A stretch of 64,000 nt of DNA from Pseudomonas tremae (lineage in GTDB: Bacteria; Pseudomonadota; Gammaproteobacteria; Pseudomonadales; Pseudomonadaceae). The notes below the pieces were generated by a model that ran no database searches, was not told where the DNA came from, and worked only from the letters and a program-made list of their open reading frames with translations. Below are positions 9,579 through 18,245 of this stretch, in pieces; position 1 is the stretch's first letter; every line of letters starts with the position of its first letter. The DNA is taken from NCBI RefSeq assembly GCF_001401155.1, contig NZ_LJRO01000024.1, positions 126,499 through 190,498 on the forward strand. Reading direction: 5' to 3'. Made by a program: the position numbers and the translations under genes.

Positions 9579-11375
9579 GTGAGTGATTTGAGTCATATCC
9601 GCAATTTCTCCATCATCGCCCACATTGACCATGGCAAGTCGACGCTGGCCGACCGCTTCATTCAAATGTGCGGCGGCTTGTCCGAGCGCGAAATGGAAGC
9701 CCAGGTGCTCGACTCCATGGATCTCGAGCGCGAGCGCGGGATCACCATCAAGGCCCATAGCGTTACGTTGTACTACAAGGCCAAAGACGGAATCACCTAC
9801 CAGCTGAACTTCATCGACACCCCGGGGCACGTGGACTTCACCTATGAAGTCAGCCGTTCTCTCGCCGCGTGCGAAGGTGCATTGCTGGTGGTCGATGCCG
9901 GTCAGGGCGTTGAAGCCCAATCGGTCGCCAACTGCTACACCGCCATCGAGCAGGGCCTTGAGGTCATGCCGGTGCTGAACAAGATGGATTTGCCCCAGGC
10001 TGACCCGGACCGCGTCAAGGAAGAAATCGAAAAGATCATCGGCATTGATGCCACCGATGCCGTGGCGTGCAGCGCCAAGAGCGGCATGGGCGTGGATGAG
10101 GTGCTCGAGCGTCTGGTAGCGACCATTCCGCCACCGACCGGCAACATCGAAGATCCGCTGCAGGCGTTGATCATCGACTCGTGGTTCGACAACTACCTGG
10201 GCGTTGTGTCGCTGGTGCGTGTGCGTCATGGCCGCGTACGCAAGGGTGACAAGATCCTCGTCAAATCCACCGGCAAGATGCATCTGGTCGACAGCGTCGG
10301 GGTGTTCAACCCCAAGCACACGGCAACCGTTGATCTGAAAGCCGGTGAAGTAGGCTTCATCATTGCAGGCATCAAGGACATTCACGGCGCGCCTGTCGGC
10401 GATACCCTGACCCTCAGCACCACGCCTGATGTGGACATGCTGCCCGGCTTCAAACGTATTCAGCCGCAGGTCTACGCGGGCCTGTTTCCGGTCAGTTCGG
10501 ACGATTTCGAAGACTTCCGCGAGGCGCTGCAAAAGCTTACGCTGAACGATTCTTCGCTGCAGTATCTGCCTGAAAGCTCGGACGCACTGGGCTTCGGCTT
10601 CCGTTGTGGCTTCCTGGGCATGCTCCATATGGAGATCATCCAGGAGCGTCTGGAGCGCGAGTACAACCTCGACCTGATCACCACCGCACCCACCGTTATC
10701 TTCGAGTTGCTGCTGAAGACCGGCGAGACAGTCTACGTCGACAACCCGTCGAAGCTGCCGGACCTGTCGGCCATCGAAGACATGCGCGAACCCATCGTTC
10801 GGGCAAATATTCTTGTGCCGCAGGAGCACCTGGGCAACGTCATTACGTTGTGCATCGAAAAGCGCGGCGTTCAGCATGACATGCTGTTCCTCGGCACCCA
10901 GGTTCAGGTGAGCTACGATTTGCCAATGAACGAAGTCGTTCTCGACTTCTTCGATCGTCTCAAGTCTGTCAGCCGCGGTTATGCTTCCCTGGATTATCAT
11001 TTTGATCGTTACCAATCGGCTAACCTGGTCAAGCTCGATGTGCTGATCAACGCCGAGAAGGTCGATGCACTGGCGCTGATCGTTCACCGTGACAACGCGC
11101 ACTACAAAGGACGTGCGTTGACCGAGAAGATGAAAGAGCTGATCCCTCGACAGATGTTCGACGTGGCAATTCAGGCCGCCATTGGCGGTCAGATCGTGGC
11201 CCGGACTACCGTCAAGGCGCTTAGAAAGAACGTATTGGCCAAATGCTACGGCGGTGACGTCAGCCGCAAGCGTAAATTGCTGGAAAAGCAAAAGGCCGGT
11301 AAGAAACGCATGAAGCAGGTCGGCAACGTGGAAATTCCACAGGAAGCCTTCCTTGCCGTGCTCAGGTTGGAATAG
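9579..11375 (+). CDS. lepA: Elongation factor 4 (LepA)
   Basis: A 598-residue translational GTPase of the usual LepA length, which acts on ribosomes in initiation or elongation under stress. G1 motif AHIDHGKST, switch [10 protein letters not shown] and NKMDLP for guanine recognition are all present, as is the LepA-specific C-terminal region with [20 protein letters not shown]. The start codon is GTG. It precedes lepB by 9 bases, the conserved lepA-lepB pair, so the two are co-transcribed. Confidence 0.98.
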   Translation: MSDLSHIRNFSIIAHIDHGKSTLADRFIQMCGGLSEREMEAQVLDSMDLERERGITIKAHSVTLYYKAKDGITYQLNFIDTPGHVDFTYEVSRSLAACEGALLVVDAGQGVEAQSVANCYTAIEQGLEVMPVLNKMDLPQADPDRVKEEIEKIIGIDATDAVACSAKSGMGVDEVLERLVATIPPPTGNIEDPLQALIIDSWFDNYLGVVSLVRVRHGRVRKGDKILVKSTGKMHLVDSVGVFNPKHTATVDLKAGEVGFIIAGIKDIHGAPVGDTLTLSTTPDVDMLPGFKRIQPQVYAGLFPVSSDDFEDFREALQKLTLNDSSLQYLPESSDALGFGFRCGFLGMLHMEIIQERLEREYNLDLITTAPTVIFELLLKTGETVYVDNPSKLPDLSAIEDMREPIVRANILVPQEHLGNVITLCIEKRGVQHDMLFLGTQVQVSYDLPMNEVVLDFFDRLKSVSRGYASLDYHFDRYQSANLVKLDVLINAEKVDALALIVHRDNAHYKGRALTEKMKELIPRQMFDVAIQAAIGGQIVARTTVKALRKNVLAKCYGGDVSRKRKLLEKQKAGKKRMKQVGNVEIPQEAFLAVLRLE

Positions 11376-11384
11376 TCAGGTCCT

Positions 11385-12239
11385 ATGTCACTAAATTTCC
11401 CGCTGTTGTTGGTCATCGCTGTCTTCGTCTGTGGCGTGCTTGCACTGATTGATCTGGTCATCCTCGCGCCTCGTCGCCGGGTCGCCATTTCCAACTATCA
11501 GGGAAGCGTCGGAGAACCTGACATTGCTGTCGTCGAGCGCTTGAACAAGGAGCCGTTGCTGGTTGAATACGGCAAATCGTTCTTTCCGGTGCTGTTCATC
11601 GTGCTGGTGCTTCGTTCGTTTCTGGTCGAGCCGTTCCAGATCCCTTCGGGTTCCATGAAGCCGACGCTGGATGTGGGTGATTTCATTCTGGTCAACAAGT
11701 TCGCGTATGGTATTCGCCTGCCGGTTCTGGACCAGAAAGTGATCGAGATCGGTGATCCGCAGCGTGGCGACGTGATGGTCTTTCGCTACCCGAGCGACCC
11801 GAGCGTCAATTACATCAAGCGCGTGGTCGGTCTGCCAGGTGATCGCATCCGCTACACCAGCGACAAGCGCCTGTTCATCAATGGCGAGCTGGTGGCCAAG
11901 AAGCTGATCGGCACCGAGCCCGGTACACTGGGCAGCGCTGAACTTTACGACGAGCAACTGGGCGCTGTAGAGCACCAGATCCGCCAGGAAATGAGCCGTT
12001 ACCGTGCGCCGCCTGACAGCGAGTGGACAGTGCCGGCCGCGCACTACTTCATGATGGGCGACAATCGCGACAACTCCAATGACAGTCGTTACTGGGATGA
12101 TCCCAACATTCCCAAGGACGAGCTGGGCATGGTTCCGGACAAGAACATCGTGGGCAAGGCCTTCGCTGTCTGGATGAGCTGGCCGGAACCCAAGTTGAGC
12201 CACTTCCCTAATTTTGCACGCGTAGGGTTGATCAAGTAA
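11385..12239 (+). CDS. lepB: Signal peptidase I
   Basis: A 284-residue type I signal peptidase that cleaves Sec and Tat signal peptides on the periplasmic side. Two N-terminal membrane helices (about 5-28 and 65-80) are followed by the catalytic Ser90 in IPSGSMKPTL and the general base Lys145 in YIKRVVGLPGDRI; GDNRDNSNDSR forms the conserved box E. The positions correspond to E. coli Ser91/Lys146. It is coupled to lepA upstream and followed by a hairpin. Confidence 0.97.
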   Translation: MSLNFPLLLVIAVFVCGVLALIDLVILAPRRRVAISNYQGSVGEPDIAVVERLNKEPLLVEYGKSFFPVLFIVLVLRSFLVEPFQIPSGSMKPTLDVGDFILVNKFAYGIRLPVLDQKVIEIGDPQRGDVMVFRYPSDPSVNYIKRVVGLPGDRIRYTSDKRLFINGELVAKKLIGTEPGTLGSAELYDEQLGAVEHQIRQEMSRYRAPPDSEWTVPAAHYFMMGDNRDNSNDSRYWDDPNIPKDELGMVPDKNIVGKAFAVWMSWPEPKLSHFPNFARVGLIK

Positions 12240-12245
12240 TCGATG

Positions 12246-12272
12246 CGGCGCTGCCATAAGCAGCGCCGTTTG
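12246..12272 (+). terminator. Hairpin terminator after lepB
   Basis: Perfect 9-base arms CGGCGCTGC (12246-12254) and GCAGCGCCG (12260-12268) with a 5-base loop, then a short T run. The T tail is short, so some read-through into the rnc operon is likely. Confidence 0.65.
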
Positions 12273-12348
12273 TCATTTCGGGCTGACGGGAAACCGCTGA
12301 ACGATTCGCCGGCCCGCTCGGGCAGGCTGTCCACCTTTGAGGTCGAAC

Positions 12349-12726
12349 ATGAAGTTCTCTGGTTCTCAAAAAGGTTTTTCGTTCGTGGGATGGCTTTTGG
12401 TTCTGGCGCTGGTCGCGTTTGCAACCACCACGGCCTTCAAGCTGGTTCCGCACTACCTCGACTATATGACGATGAAAAAAATCATCGAAGCGGTCGACAC
12501 CAATCAGACCCTGGACATCACCACGGTCGACGAATTTTACGGTTATGTCGGTAAGAACATGCAGGTCAACAGTATTCGGGATATAGATTTGAACAAGGCG
12601 TTGAAAGTGACGGTGGAGAACAATGCGTTCAAGGCTCATTTGAATTATGAGCAGCGTGAACCCTGGTTCCAGAACATCGATCTGGTGTTGAAGTTCGACA
12701 AGCAATTCAGTGTGGGTAAACCGTGA
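12349..12726 (+). CDS. DUF4845 family membrane-anchored protein
   Basis: A 125-residue protein with one N-terminal hydrophobic helix preceded by a pilin-like [17 protein letters not shown] stretch, then a small soluble domain outside the membrane. DUF4845 proteins sit between lepB and rnc in many pseudomonads; their function is unknown. I start at the ATG at 12349, which has a GAGG ribosome binding site, rather than a TTG four codons upstream. The stop overlaps the GTG of rnc by four bases. Confidence 0.85.
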   Translation: MKFSGSQKGFSFVGWLLVLALVAFATTTAFKLVPHYLDYMTMKKIIEAVDTNQTLDITTVDEFYGYVGKNMQVNSIRDIDLNKALKVTVENNAFKAHLNYEQREPWFQNIDLVLKFDKQFSVGKP

Positions 12727-13412
12727 GCGTATCCTTGAGCCGCCTTGAGCGTCAGCTCGGCTATACCTTCAAGGATCAGGAGCTGATGATCCTGGCCCTG
12801 ACCCATCGCAGTTTTGCCGGTCGCAACAATGAGCGGCTGGAATTTCTCGGCGATGCGATTCTCAACTTTGTAGCGGGCGAGGCGTTGTTCGAGCGTTTTC
12901 CTCAGGCGCGCGAAGGGCAGCTGTCACGTTTGCGGGCGCGTCTGGTCAAGGGCGAAACCCTGGCACTGCTGGCGCGTGGCTTCGATCTGGGCGAGTACCT
13001 GCGTCTTGGCTCTGGCGAGCTGAAAAGCGGTGGTTTCCGTCGTGAATCTATCCTGGCCGACGCCCTCGAGGCGCTGATCGGGGCGATCTATCTTGACGCA
13101 GGCATGGAAGCGGCGCGCGAACGCGTGCTGGCCTGGCTGACGACCGAGTTCGACAGCCTTACGCTGGTGGACACCAACAAGGACCCCAAGACCCGACTGC
13201 AGGAGTTTCTTCAGTCGCGGGCCTGTGATTTGCCGCGTTACGAGGTGGTGGATATCCAGGGCGAGCCGCATTGCCGGACGTTTTTCGTCGAATGCGAGAT
13301 CAACCTATTGAATGAAAAAAGCCGAGGACAGGGTGTCAGCCGCCGGATTGCCGAACAGGTAGCCGCCGCAGCAGCACTTATCGCCCTGGGCGTGGAGAAC
13401 GGTCATGAATGA
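12723..13412 (+). CDS. rnc: Ribonuclease III
   Basis: A 229-residue double-strand-specific endonuclease for rRNA and mRNA processing. The RNase III signature [14 protein letters not shown] is present with its metal-binding acidic residues; the second catalytic patch is in [20 protein letters not shown]. The C-terminal double-stranded RNA-binding domain starts at about residue 155 ([13 protein letters not shown]). The GTG start overlaps the upstream DUF4845 gene, and the 3' end overlaps era by 8 bases, so the three are translationally coupled. Confidence 0.98.
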   Translation: MSVSLSRLERQLGYTFKDQELMILALTHRSFAGRNNERLEFLGDAILNFVAGEALFERFPQAREGQLSRLRARLVKGETLALLARGFDLGEYLRLGSGELKSGGFRRESILADALEALIGAIYLDAGMEAARERVLAWLTTEFDSLTLVDTNKDPKTRLQEFLQSRACDLPRYEVVDIQGEPHCRTFFVECEINLLNEKSRGQGVSRRIAEQVAAAAALIALGVENGHE

Positions 13413-14307
13413 TACAACCGCAACACGCTGTGGCTATGTTGCCATCGTCGGCCGTCCTAACGTAGGCAAGTCCACGCTGCTCAACCATATTCTGGGTCAG
13501 AAGCTGGCGATCACCTCGCGCAAGCCGCAGACCACCCGCCACAACATGCTGGGCATCAAGACAGAGGGCGCCGTGCAGGCGATCTATGTCGACACCCCCG
13601 GCATGCACAAGAATGGCGAAAAAGCGCTTAACCGCTACATGAACAAGACCGCTTCGGCGGCGTTGAAAGACGTCGATGTGGTGATCTTCGTGGTCGACCG
13701 CACTCGCTGGACCGACGAGGACCAAATGGTCCTGGAGCGAGTTCAGTACGTGGAAGGCCCGGTCATTCTGGCGATCAACAAGACTGATCGCATCGAAGAC
13801 AAAAGTGATCTGATGCCGCATCTGGAGTGGCTGCAAGGCCAACTCCCGAATGCTTCAATCATGCCGATCTCGGCACAGCACGGGCATAACCTGGAAGCGC
13901 TGGAAAGCCTGATCGCTACCCATCTGCCAGAGAACGATCACTTTTTCCCTGAAGATCAGATTACCGACCGCAGCAGCCGTTTTCTGGCTGCCGAGCTGGT
14001 TCGCGAAAAGATCATGCGCCAACTGGGTGCCGAGCTTCCTTACCAGATCACCGTCGAAATCGAAGAGTTCAAGCAGCAGGGTCGTACGCTGCACATTCAC
14101 GCTCTGATTCTCGTCGAGCGTGACGGGCAGAAGAAGATCATCATTGGCGACAAGGGCGACCGCATCAAGCGTATTGGCAGTGATGCCCGTCGCGACATGG
14201 AGCTGCTGTTCGACTCCAAGGTCATGCTCAACCTGTGGGTCAAGGTCAAGGGTGGCTGGTCCGATGACGAGCGCGCACTGCGCTCTCTGGGCTACGCCGA
14301 CCTTTAA
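13405..14307 (+). CDS. era: GTPase Era
   Basis: A 300-residue Era GTPase needed for 16S rRNA maturation and 30S assembly. G1 [10 protein letters not shown]3 DTPGMH and G4 NKTDRI are intact; the KH RNA-binding domain covers about residues 205-290 and includes [16 protein letters not shown]. It overlaps rnc by 8 bases, the classic rnc-era arrangement, and is followed by recO after about 60 bases containing a weak GC hairpin. Confidence 0.98.
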   Translation: MNDTTATRCGYVAIVGRPNVGKSTLLNHILGQKLAITSRKPQTTRHNMLGIKTEGAVQAIYVDTPGMHKNGEKALNRYMNKTASAALKDVDVVIFVVDRTRWTDEDQMVLERVQYVEGPVILAINKTDRIEDKSDLMPHLEWLQGQLPNASIMPISAQHGHNLEALESLIATHLPENDHFFPEDQITDRSSRFLAAELVREKIMRQLGAELPYQITVEIEEFKQQGRTLHIHALILVERDGQKKIIIGDKGDRIKRIGSDARRDMELLFDSKVMLNLWVKVKGGWSDDERALRSLGYADL

Positions 14308-14366
14308 GCTGTCCTCCGCCCGAACCTTCTGCGGTCGGGCGAACCTTTCTCTTCCGAGCCCGCCTG

Positions 14367-15050
14367 ATGAGCACGCCCACCGGCCAACCTGCTTATGTGC
14401 TCCATAGCCGTGCGTACCGTGAAAACAGCGCACTGGTCGATTTCCTGACCCCGCAGGGCCGCCTGCGTGCCGTGTTGCGCAGTGCCAAAGGCAAGGCCGG
14501 CTCGCTGGCACGTCCGTTTGTGCCGCTTGAAGTCGAGTTTCGTGGTCGCGGCGAACTGAAAAATGTCGGTCGCATGGAAAGTGCAGGCGTTGCGACCTGG
14601 ATGACCGGCGAAGCCCTGTTCAGTGGCATGTACCTCAACGAATTGCTGATTCGCCTGCTACCCGCCGAAGACCCGCACCCTGCTGTATTCGATCACTATG
14701 CCGCTACGCTGATTGCGCTTGCGCTTGGCCGTCCGCTGGAGCCGTTGCTGCGTTCGTTTGAATGGCGGTTGCTGGATGACCTCGGCTACGGCTTTGCCAT
14801 GGACGCCGATATCAATGGTGATCCGCTGGCGGTCGATGGCATGTACCGCCTGCAAGTGGATGCCGGCCTCGAGCGCGTTTACCTGCTCCAGCCCGGTCTG
14901 TTTCAAGGCGTCGAACTGTTGGCGATGTCCGAGGCAGACTGGAGCGTTCCGGGTGCCTTGTCGGCGGCCAAACGTCTGATGCGTCAGGCGCTGGCCGTGC
15001 ATCTCGGCGGGCGGCCGCTGGTTAGTCGTGAACTGTTTCGCAAGCCTTGA
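14367..15050 (+). CDS. recO: DNA repair protein RecO
   Basis: A 227-residue RecO, which with RecR and RecF loads RecA onto SSB-coated single-stranded DNA. The N-terminal OB-fold includes [19 protein letters not shown]; a helical domain follows with [20 protein letters not shown]. The length is normal. It follows era in the conserved rnc-era-recO-pdxJ order. Confidence 0.95.
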   Translation: MSTPTGQPAYVLHSRAYRENSALVDFLTPQGRLRAVLRSAKGKAGSLARPFVPLEVEFRGRGELKNVGRMESAGVATWMTGEALFSGMYLNELLIRLLPAEDPHPAVFDHYAATLIALALGRPLEPLLRSFEWRLLDDLGYGFAMDADINGDPLAVDGMYRLQVDAGLERVYLLQPGLFQGVELLAMSEADWSVPGALSAAKRLMRQALAVHLGGRPLVSRELFRKP

Positions 15051-15135
15051 TCAGGCTTTATGCTCTGTTTTATCTGTCGGTTTCAAATAGCCCCGAGTTT
15101 CAAGCAATCAGCTCGCACATTTTCTGGAGACAACC

Positions 15136-15876
15136 GTGACCCAAAGCACCCGCATCCTTCTTGGCGTGAACATTGATCACGTGGCCACTCTGCGTCAGGT
15201 CCGCGGCACACGTTACCCGGACCCTGTGAAAGCGGCGCTGGACGCCGAAGAAGCGGGCGCGGACGGGATTACCGTTCACCTGCGTGAAGACCGCCGGCAT
15301 ATTCAGGAGCGCGACGTGCTGCTGCTCAAGGACGTGCTGCAGACCCGCATGAACTTCGAAATGGGCGTGACAGAAGAAATGCTCGCGTTTGCCGAGCGCA
15401 TTAGTCCTGCGCATATCTGCCTGGTGCCGGAAACACGCCAGGAACTGACCACCGAAGGCGGGCTGGATGTTGCCGGGCAGGAGGCGCGGATCAAGGCGGC
15501 GGTCGAGCGGCTGGCAAGGATCGGCTGTGAGGTCTCGCTGTTTATCGATGCTGACGAACGCCAGATCGCCGCGTCAAAACGTGTCGGCGCGCCAGCCATC
15601 GAACTGCACACCGGCCGTTATGCCGATGCACAGACCCCCACCGAAGTGGCCGAAGAACTGCAACGGGTTGCCGATGGTGTGGCGTTTGGCCTCGCTCAGG
15701 GGCTTATAGTCAACGCCGGTCACGGCCTGCACTATCACAACGTCGAGGCAGTGGCTGCGATCAAGGGCATCAACGAACTGAACATCGGTCACGCACTGGT
15801 GGCCCATGCACTGTTCGTTGGCTTCAAGGCAGCGGTGTCAGAGATGAAAGCGCTGATTGTCGCGGCTGCCAGATAA
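15136..15876 (+). CDS. pdxJ: Pyridoxine 5'-phosphate synthase
   Basis: A 246-residue PdxJ that condenses 1-deoxy-D-xylulose 5-phosphate with 3-amino-2-oxopropyl phosphate to form pyridoxine 5'-phosphate, the last ring-closing step of vitamin B6 synthesis. The signature [17 protein letters not shown] is at the N-terminus, and [10 protein letters not shown] and [10 protein letters not shown] line the active site. The start is GTG. It is the last gene of the lepA-pdxJ run and is convergent with cmoB, 8 bases apart. Confidence 0.97.
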   Translation: MTQSTRILLGVNIDHVATLRQVRGTRYPDPVKAALDAEEAGADGITVHLREDRRHIQERDVLLLKDVLQTRMNFEMGVTEEMLAFAERISPAHICLVPETRQELTTEGGLDVAGQEARIKAAVERLARIGCEVSLFIDADERQIAASKRVGAPAIELHTGRYADAQTPTEVAEELQRVADGVAFGLAQGLIVNAGHGLHYHNVEAVAAIKGINELNIGHALVAHALFVGFKAAVSEMKALIVAAAR

Positions 15877-15884
15877 GCGATTCA

Positions 15885-16844
15885 TCAAGGCTTGCGTCCC
15901 ACGATCACCGCACGCATCGGCGCGGGCAGGCCTTCGACGGTTTTGCTGTGGTCAGCGGGGTCAAGGTAGTCGCCCAGTGACTGAAAGCGCATCCACTCGG
16001 TGCTGCGCTGTTCTTCCACCGTTGTATGGCTGACGTCGACGCAGCGCACGTCGGTGAACCCTGCGCGACGCATCCACAGCTCCAGCGCAGGTACTGATGG
16101 CAGAAACCATACGTTGCGCATTTGCGCGTAACGGTCTTCAGGCACCAGTACCTGATGCACGTCGCCCGGTATCACCAAGGTCTCCATCACCAGTTCGCCA
16201 CCTTTGACCAGGCAGTCTTTAAGTGCCAGCAAATGGTCGATCGGCGATTTGCGGTGATACAGCACGCCCATAGAAAACACTGTGTCGAAGCCTTCCAGAC
16301 TGGCCGGCAGGTCTTCAAGTGCGAAGGGCAGGTGCCAGGCGGGAAGGTCGGGGAGGTAGCGCTGCATGGCCTGGAACTGACAGAAGAACAGCCAGTTAGG
16401 GTCCACACCGATCACACAGTCGGCGCCCGCGCCGAGCATGCGCCACTGGTAGTAACCGTTGCCGCAACCGACGTCCAGAACACGCTTGCCCTTCAGGTCG
16501 AGGTGCGGAGATACCCGTGACCACTTCCAGTCCGAGCGCCATTCAGTATCGATATGCACGCCGAACACGTTGAACGGTCCCTTGCGCCACGGCGACAAGC
16601 CCAGCAACGCCTTGCGCAGCACGGTGCGGGTTTCACCGTCGCAATCGGCTTGCAGGGTGAAACTGTCGGTCAGGTCTACCTTGTCGGCCTGCAGGTCCGG
16701 CAGGGCGTCGAGCGCGCTCTGCCAGCGCTGCAGGTCGCCGTGGCCTTTGCTCATTTTGGTGTCGAGTTGTGCTTGCAGGCCATTGGCCCATTCAGCCAGA
16801 GGGGTGCCCGCCAGACGACGGACAAGGGGGGCGAGATCAATCAT
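15885..16844 (-). CDS. cmoB: tRNA U34 carboxymethyltransferase CmoB
   Basis: A 319-residue SAM-type transferase. CmoB moves the carboxymethyl group of carboxy-SAM to 5-hydroxyuridine at tRNA position 34, giving cmo5U. The Rossmann motif [15 protein letters not shown] lies about residue 125, and [14 protein letters not shown] is characteristic. It overlaps cmoA by four bases, so the enzyme making carboxy-SAM and the enzyme using it are co-translated. Confidence 0.96.
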   Translation of the reverse strand: MIDLAPLVRRLAGTPLAEWANGLQAQLDTKMSKGHGDLQRWQSALDALPDLQADKVDLTDSFTLQADCDGETRTVLRKALLGLSPWRKGPFNVFGVHIDTEWRSDWKWSRVSPHLDLKGKRVLDVGCGNGYYQWRMLGAGADCVIGVDPNWLFFCQFQAMQRYLPDLPAWHLPFALEDLPASLEGFDTVFSMGVLYHRKSPIDHLLALKDCLVKGGELVMETLVIPGDVHQVLVPEDRYAQMRNVWFLPSVPALELWMRRAGFTDVRCVDVSHTTVEEQRSTEWMRFQSLGDYLDPADHSKTVEGLPAPMRAVIVGRKP

Positions 16845-17584
16845 GGCAGGGCAATCAACGAGGCAAAGTTAAGGCACTGAAACCACGGCACCACCTTGGA
16901 GAAACCGGCGGCGAGCAGGCGTTGGCGGTGTTCTTCAAGGCTGTCGGGTTTCATGACGTTTTCGATGGCGCTGCGTTTCTGGGAAATCTCCAGATCGCTG
17001 TAGCCGTTGGCGCGTTTGAAGGCAACGTGCAGGTCAGTCAGCAGCGCGTGTTCCTGCTCATCGTTGAAACGCAGTTTCTCCGAGAGGATCAGCGCACCGC
17101 CTGGCACCAGCGCGTCACGAATACGGCCAAGCAGGGCCAGACGCTGTTCGGGGGCGATGAATTGCAGGGTAAAGTTCAGCGCCACCACCGAGGCGGGCTT
17201 GAACTCCAGTGCCAGGATATCGCCTTCGACGACCTGTACTGGCAGCAACTCCTGAAACATGGAGTTCTGCGCGTTGAGATATTCACGGCAGCGTTCGACC
17301 ATCGCGCTGGAGTTGTCGATCGCGATGACCTCGCAGCCTTCACCGCGCACATGCCGACGCAACGCTTGAGTGACCGCGCCCAAAGAACTCCCCAGGTCAT
17401 ACAGAACGGTGCGCGGCTGGGCGAACTGCGCGGCCAGCACGCCGAGGTTCTCGACAATCGTCGGGTAACCGGGCACCGAGCGCTTGATCATGTCCGGGAA
17501 TACCCGCACGACGTCTTCGTTGAAGGCGAAATCAGGCACCTGGGCCAGAGGCTGGGCGAAAATACGGTCGGGTTCTTTGCTCAC
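16841..17584 (-). CDS. cmoA: Carboxy-SAM synthase CmoA
   Basis: A 247-residue methyltransferase-fold enzyme that converts SAM and prephenate to carboxy-S-adenosyl-L-methionine for CmoB. The SAM-binding loop is [17 protein letters not shown], with [14 protein letters not shown] as motif II. It is the first gene of the cmoAB pair. Confidence 0.96.
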   Translation of the reverse strand: MSKEPDRIFAQPLAQVPDFAFNEDVVRVFPDMIKRSVPGYPTIVENLGVLAAQFAQPRTVLYDLGSSLGAVTQALRRHVRGEGCEVIAIDNSSAMVERCREYLNAQNSMFQELLPVQVVEGDILALEFKPASVVALNFTLQFIAPEQRLALLGRIRDALVPGGALILSEKLRFNDEQEHALLTDLHVAFKRANGYSDLEISQKRSAIENVMKPDSLEEHRQRLLAAGFSKVVPWFQCLNFASLIALP

Positions 17585-17684
17585 GGCAGTTCCGGCGAAG
17601 GCTTTGAAAGGCGGGCATTCTAGCCAAGTTGTCGCCGGGATGCATGGTGCAGTGCGTGTTGTCTAACCTGCGGTGGACAATGCG

Positions 17685-18077
17685 TCAGTCCACCGTGATT
17701 GCGCACTCGAATGTCTGCTCCGGTGGGACTTCCGGCGCCCAAGGCTGCTGGTAGGTCATCATCAGCCTTCCGGTCCCGGCGTCGGTTGCCTTGTAGCGCC
17801 ACACGGATTGCCCGCCGCTGCCGACCATTTCCTTGGTTTCGGCATTGGCGTACACCTCAGGGCCCAGGCTTCGCAGGATATTCTGCGCGGGGTTCTGGGT
17901 CAGCCAGCGAAAGCCGGTGGTTGGATTGCTGGGCAGTGTCAGGATCAGCGTCTGGCCGGTCTTGAGTGCCAGAGGGCAGTCGCTTTGCGAGTCGATGGAA
18001 ACGATGCTTTTCGGCGTCTGAGCACAGGCCGTCAGCAGCGCGAGGCTTAACGGTGCAATAAAACGGGCAGGAGTCAT
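17685..18077 (-). CDS. I42 (chagasin-like) protease inhibitor lipoprotein
   Basis: A 130-residue precursor with a lipobox LLTAC, so mature Cys18 should be lipidated. The mature part has the three chagasin-type loops: NPTTGFRW (loop BC), GSGGQSVWRYKA and, in place of the usual RPW, YQQPWAP. Chagasin-family proteins inhibit papain-like cysteine proteases by inserting these loops in the active-site cleft. Bacterial homologues are thought to guard against host or self proteases. The target is unknown. It sits between cmoA and the Lon paralogue on the same strand. Confidence 0.82.
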   Translation of the reverse strand: MTPARFIAPLSLALLTACAQTPKSIVSIDSQSDCPLALKTGQTLILTLPSNPTTGFRWLTQNPAQNILRSLGPEVYANAETKEMVGSGGQSVWRYKATDAGTGRLMMTYQQPWAPEVPPEQTFECAITVD

Positions 18078-18159
18078 GGCAAGTTCCGGTATTGCGAAAC
18101 GATGCGCAAGGATAACCGATCAGGGTTTTATGGGGGAGTACGGCAGGTGTCCTGCTCGG

Positions 18160-18213
18160 GATATGACGCAGCGCGTCCAGAGCTACGTTCCCACGCTGGG
18201 GCGCAGGAACGAG
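18160..18213. repeat. REP-like intergenic repeat
   Basis: Contains ACGCAGCGCGTCC and a short inverted pair GTTCCCACGC / GCGCAGGAAC. It resembles the degenerate repeats at 25195, 34441 and 53131, which also carry a GCGTCC or ACGCAGAGCG core. Confidence 0.5.
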
Positions 18214-18215
18214 AA

Positions 18216-18237
18216 GCAGCGCGGGTGGCCGCGCTGC
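18216..18237 (-). terminator. Hairpin downstream of lon paralogue
   Basis: Perfect 9-base arms GCAGCGCGG (18216-18224) and CCGCGCTGC (18229-18237) with a 4-base loop, directly after the lon stop. On the minus strand it is followed by a pyrimidine-rich CTTCTCGTTC rather than a clean T run. Confidence 0.55.
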
Positions 18238-18245
18238 ATCAACCT

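Noticed and set aside
9531..11291. Long open frame antisense to lepA (586 codons)
   Set aside because: It is an antisense shadow of a GC-rich conserved gene; lepA motifs are unambiguous on the other strand.
14316..14341. Hairpin CCGCCCGA / TCGGGCG between era and recO as a terminator
   Set aside because: There is no T run and the conserved era-recO order suggests read-through; at most a weak attenuator.
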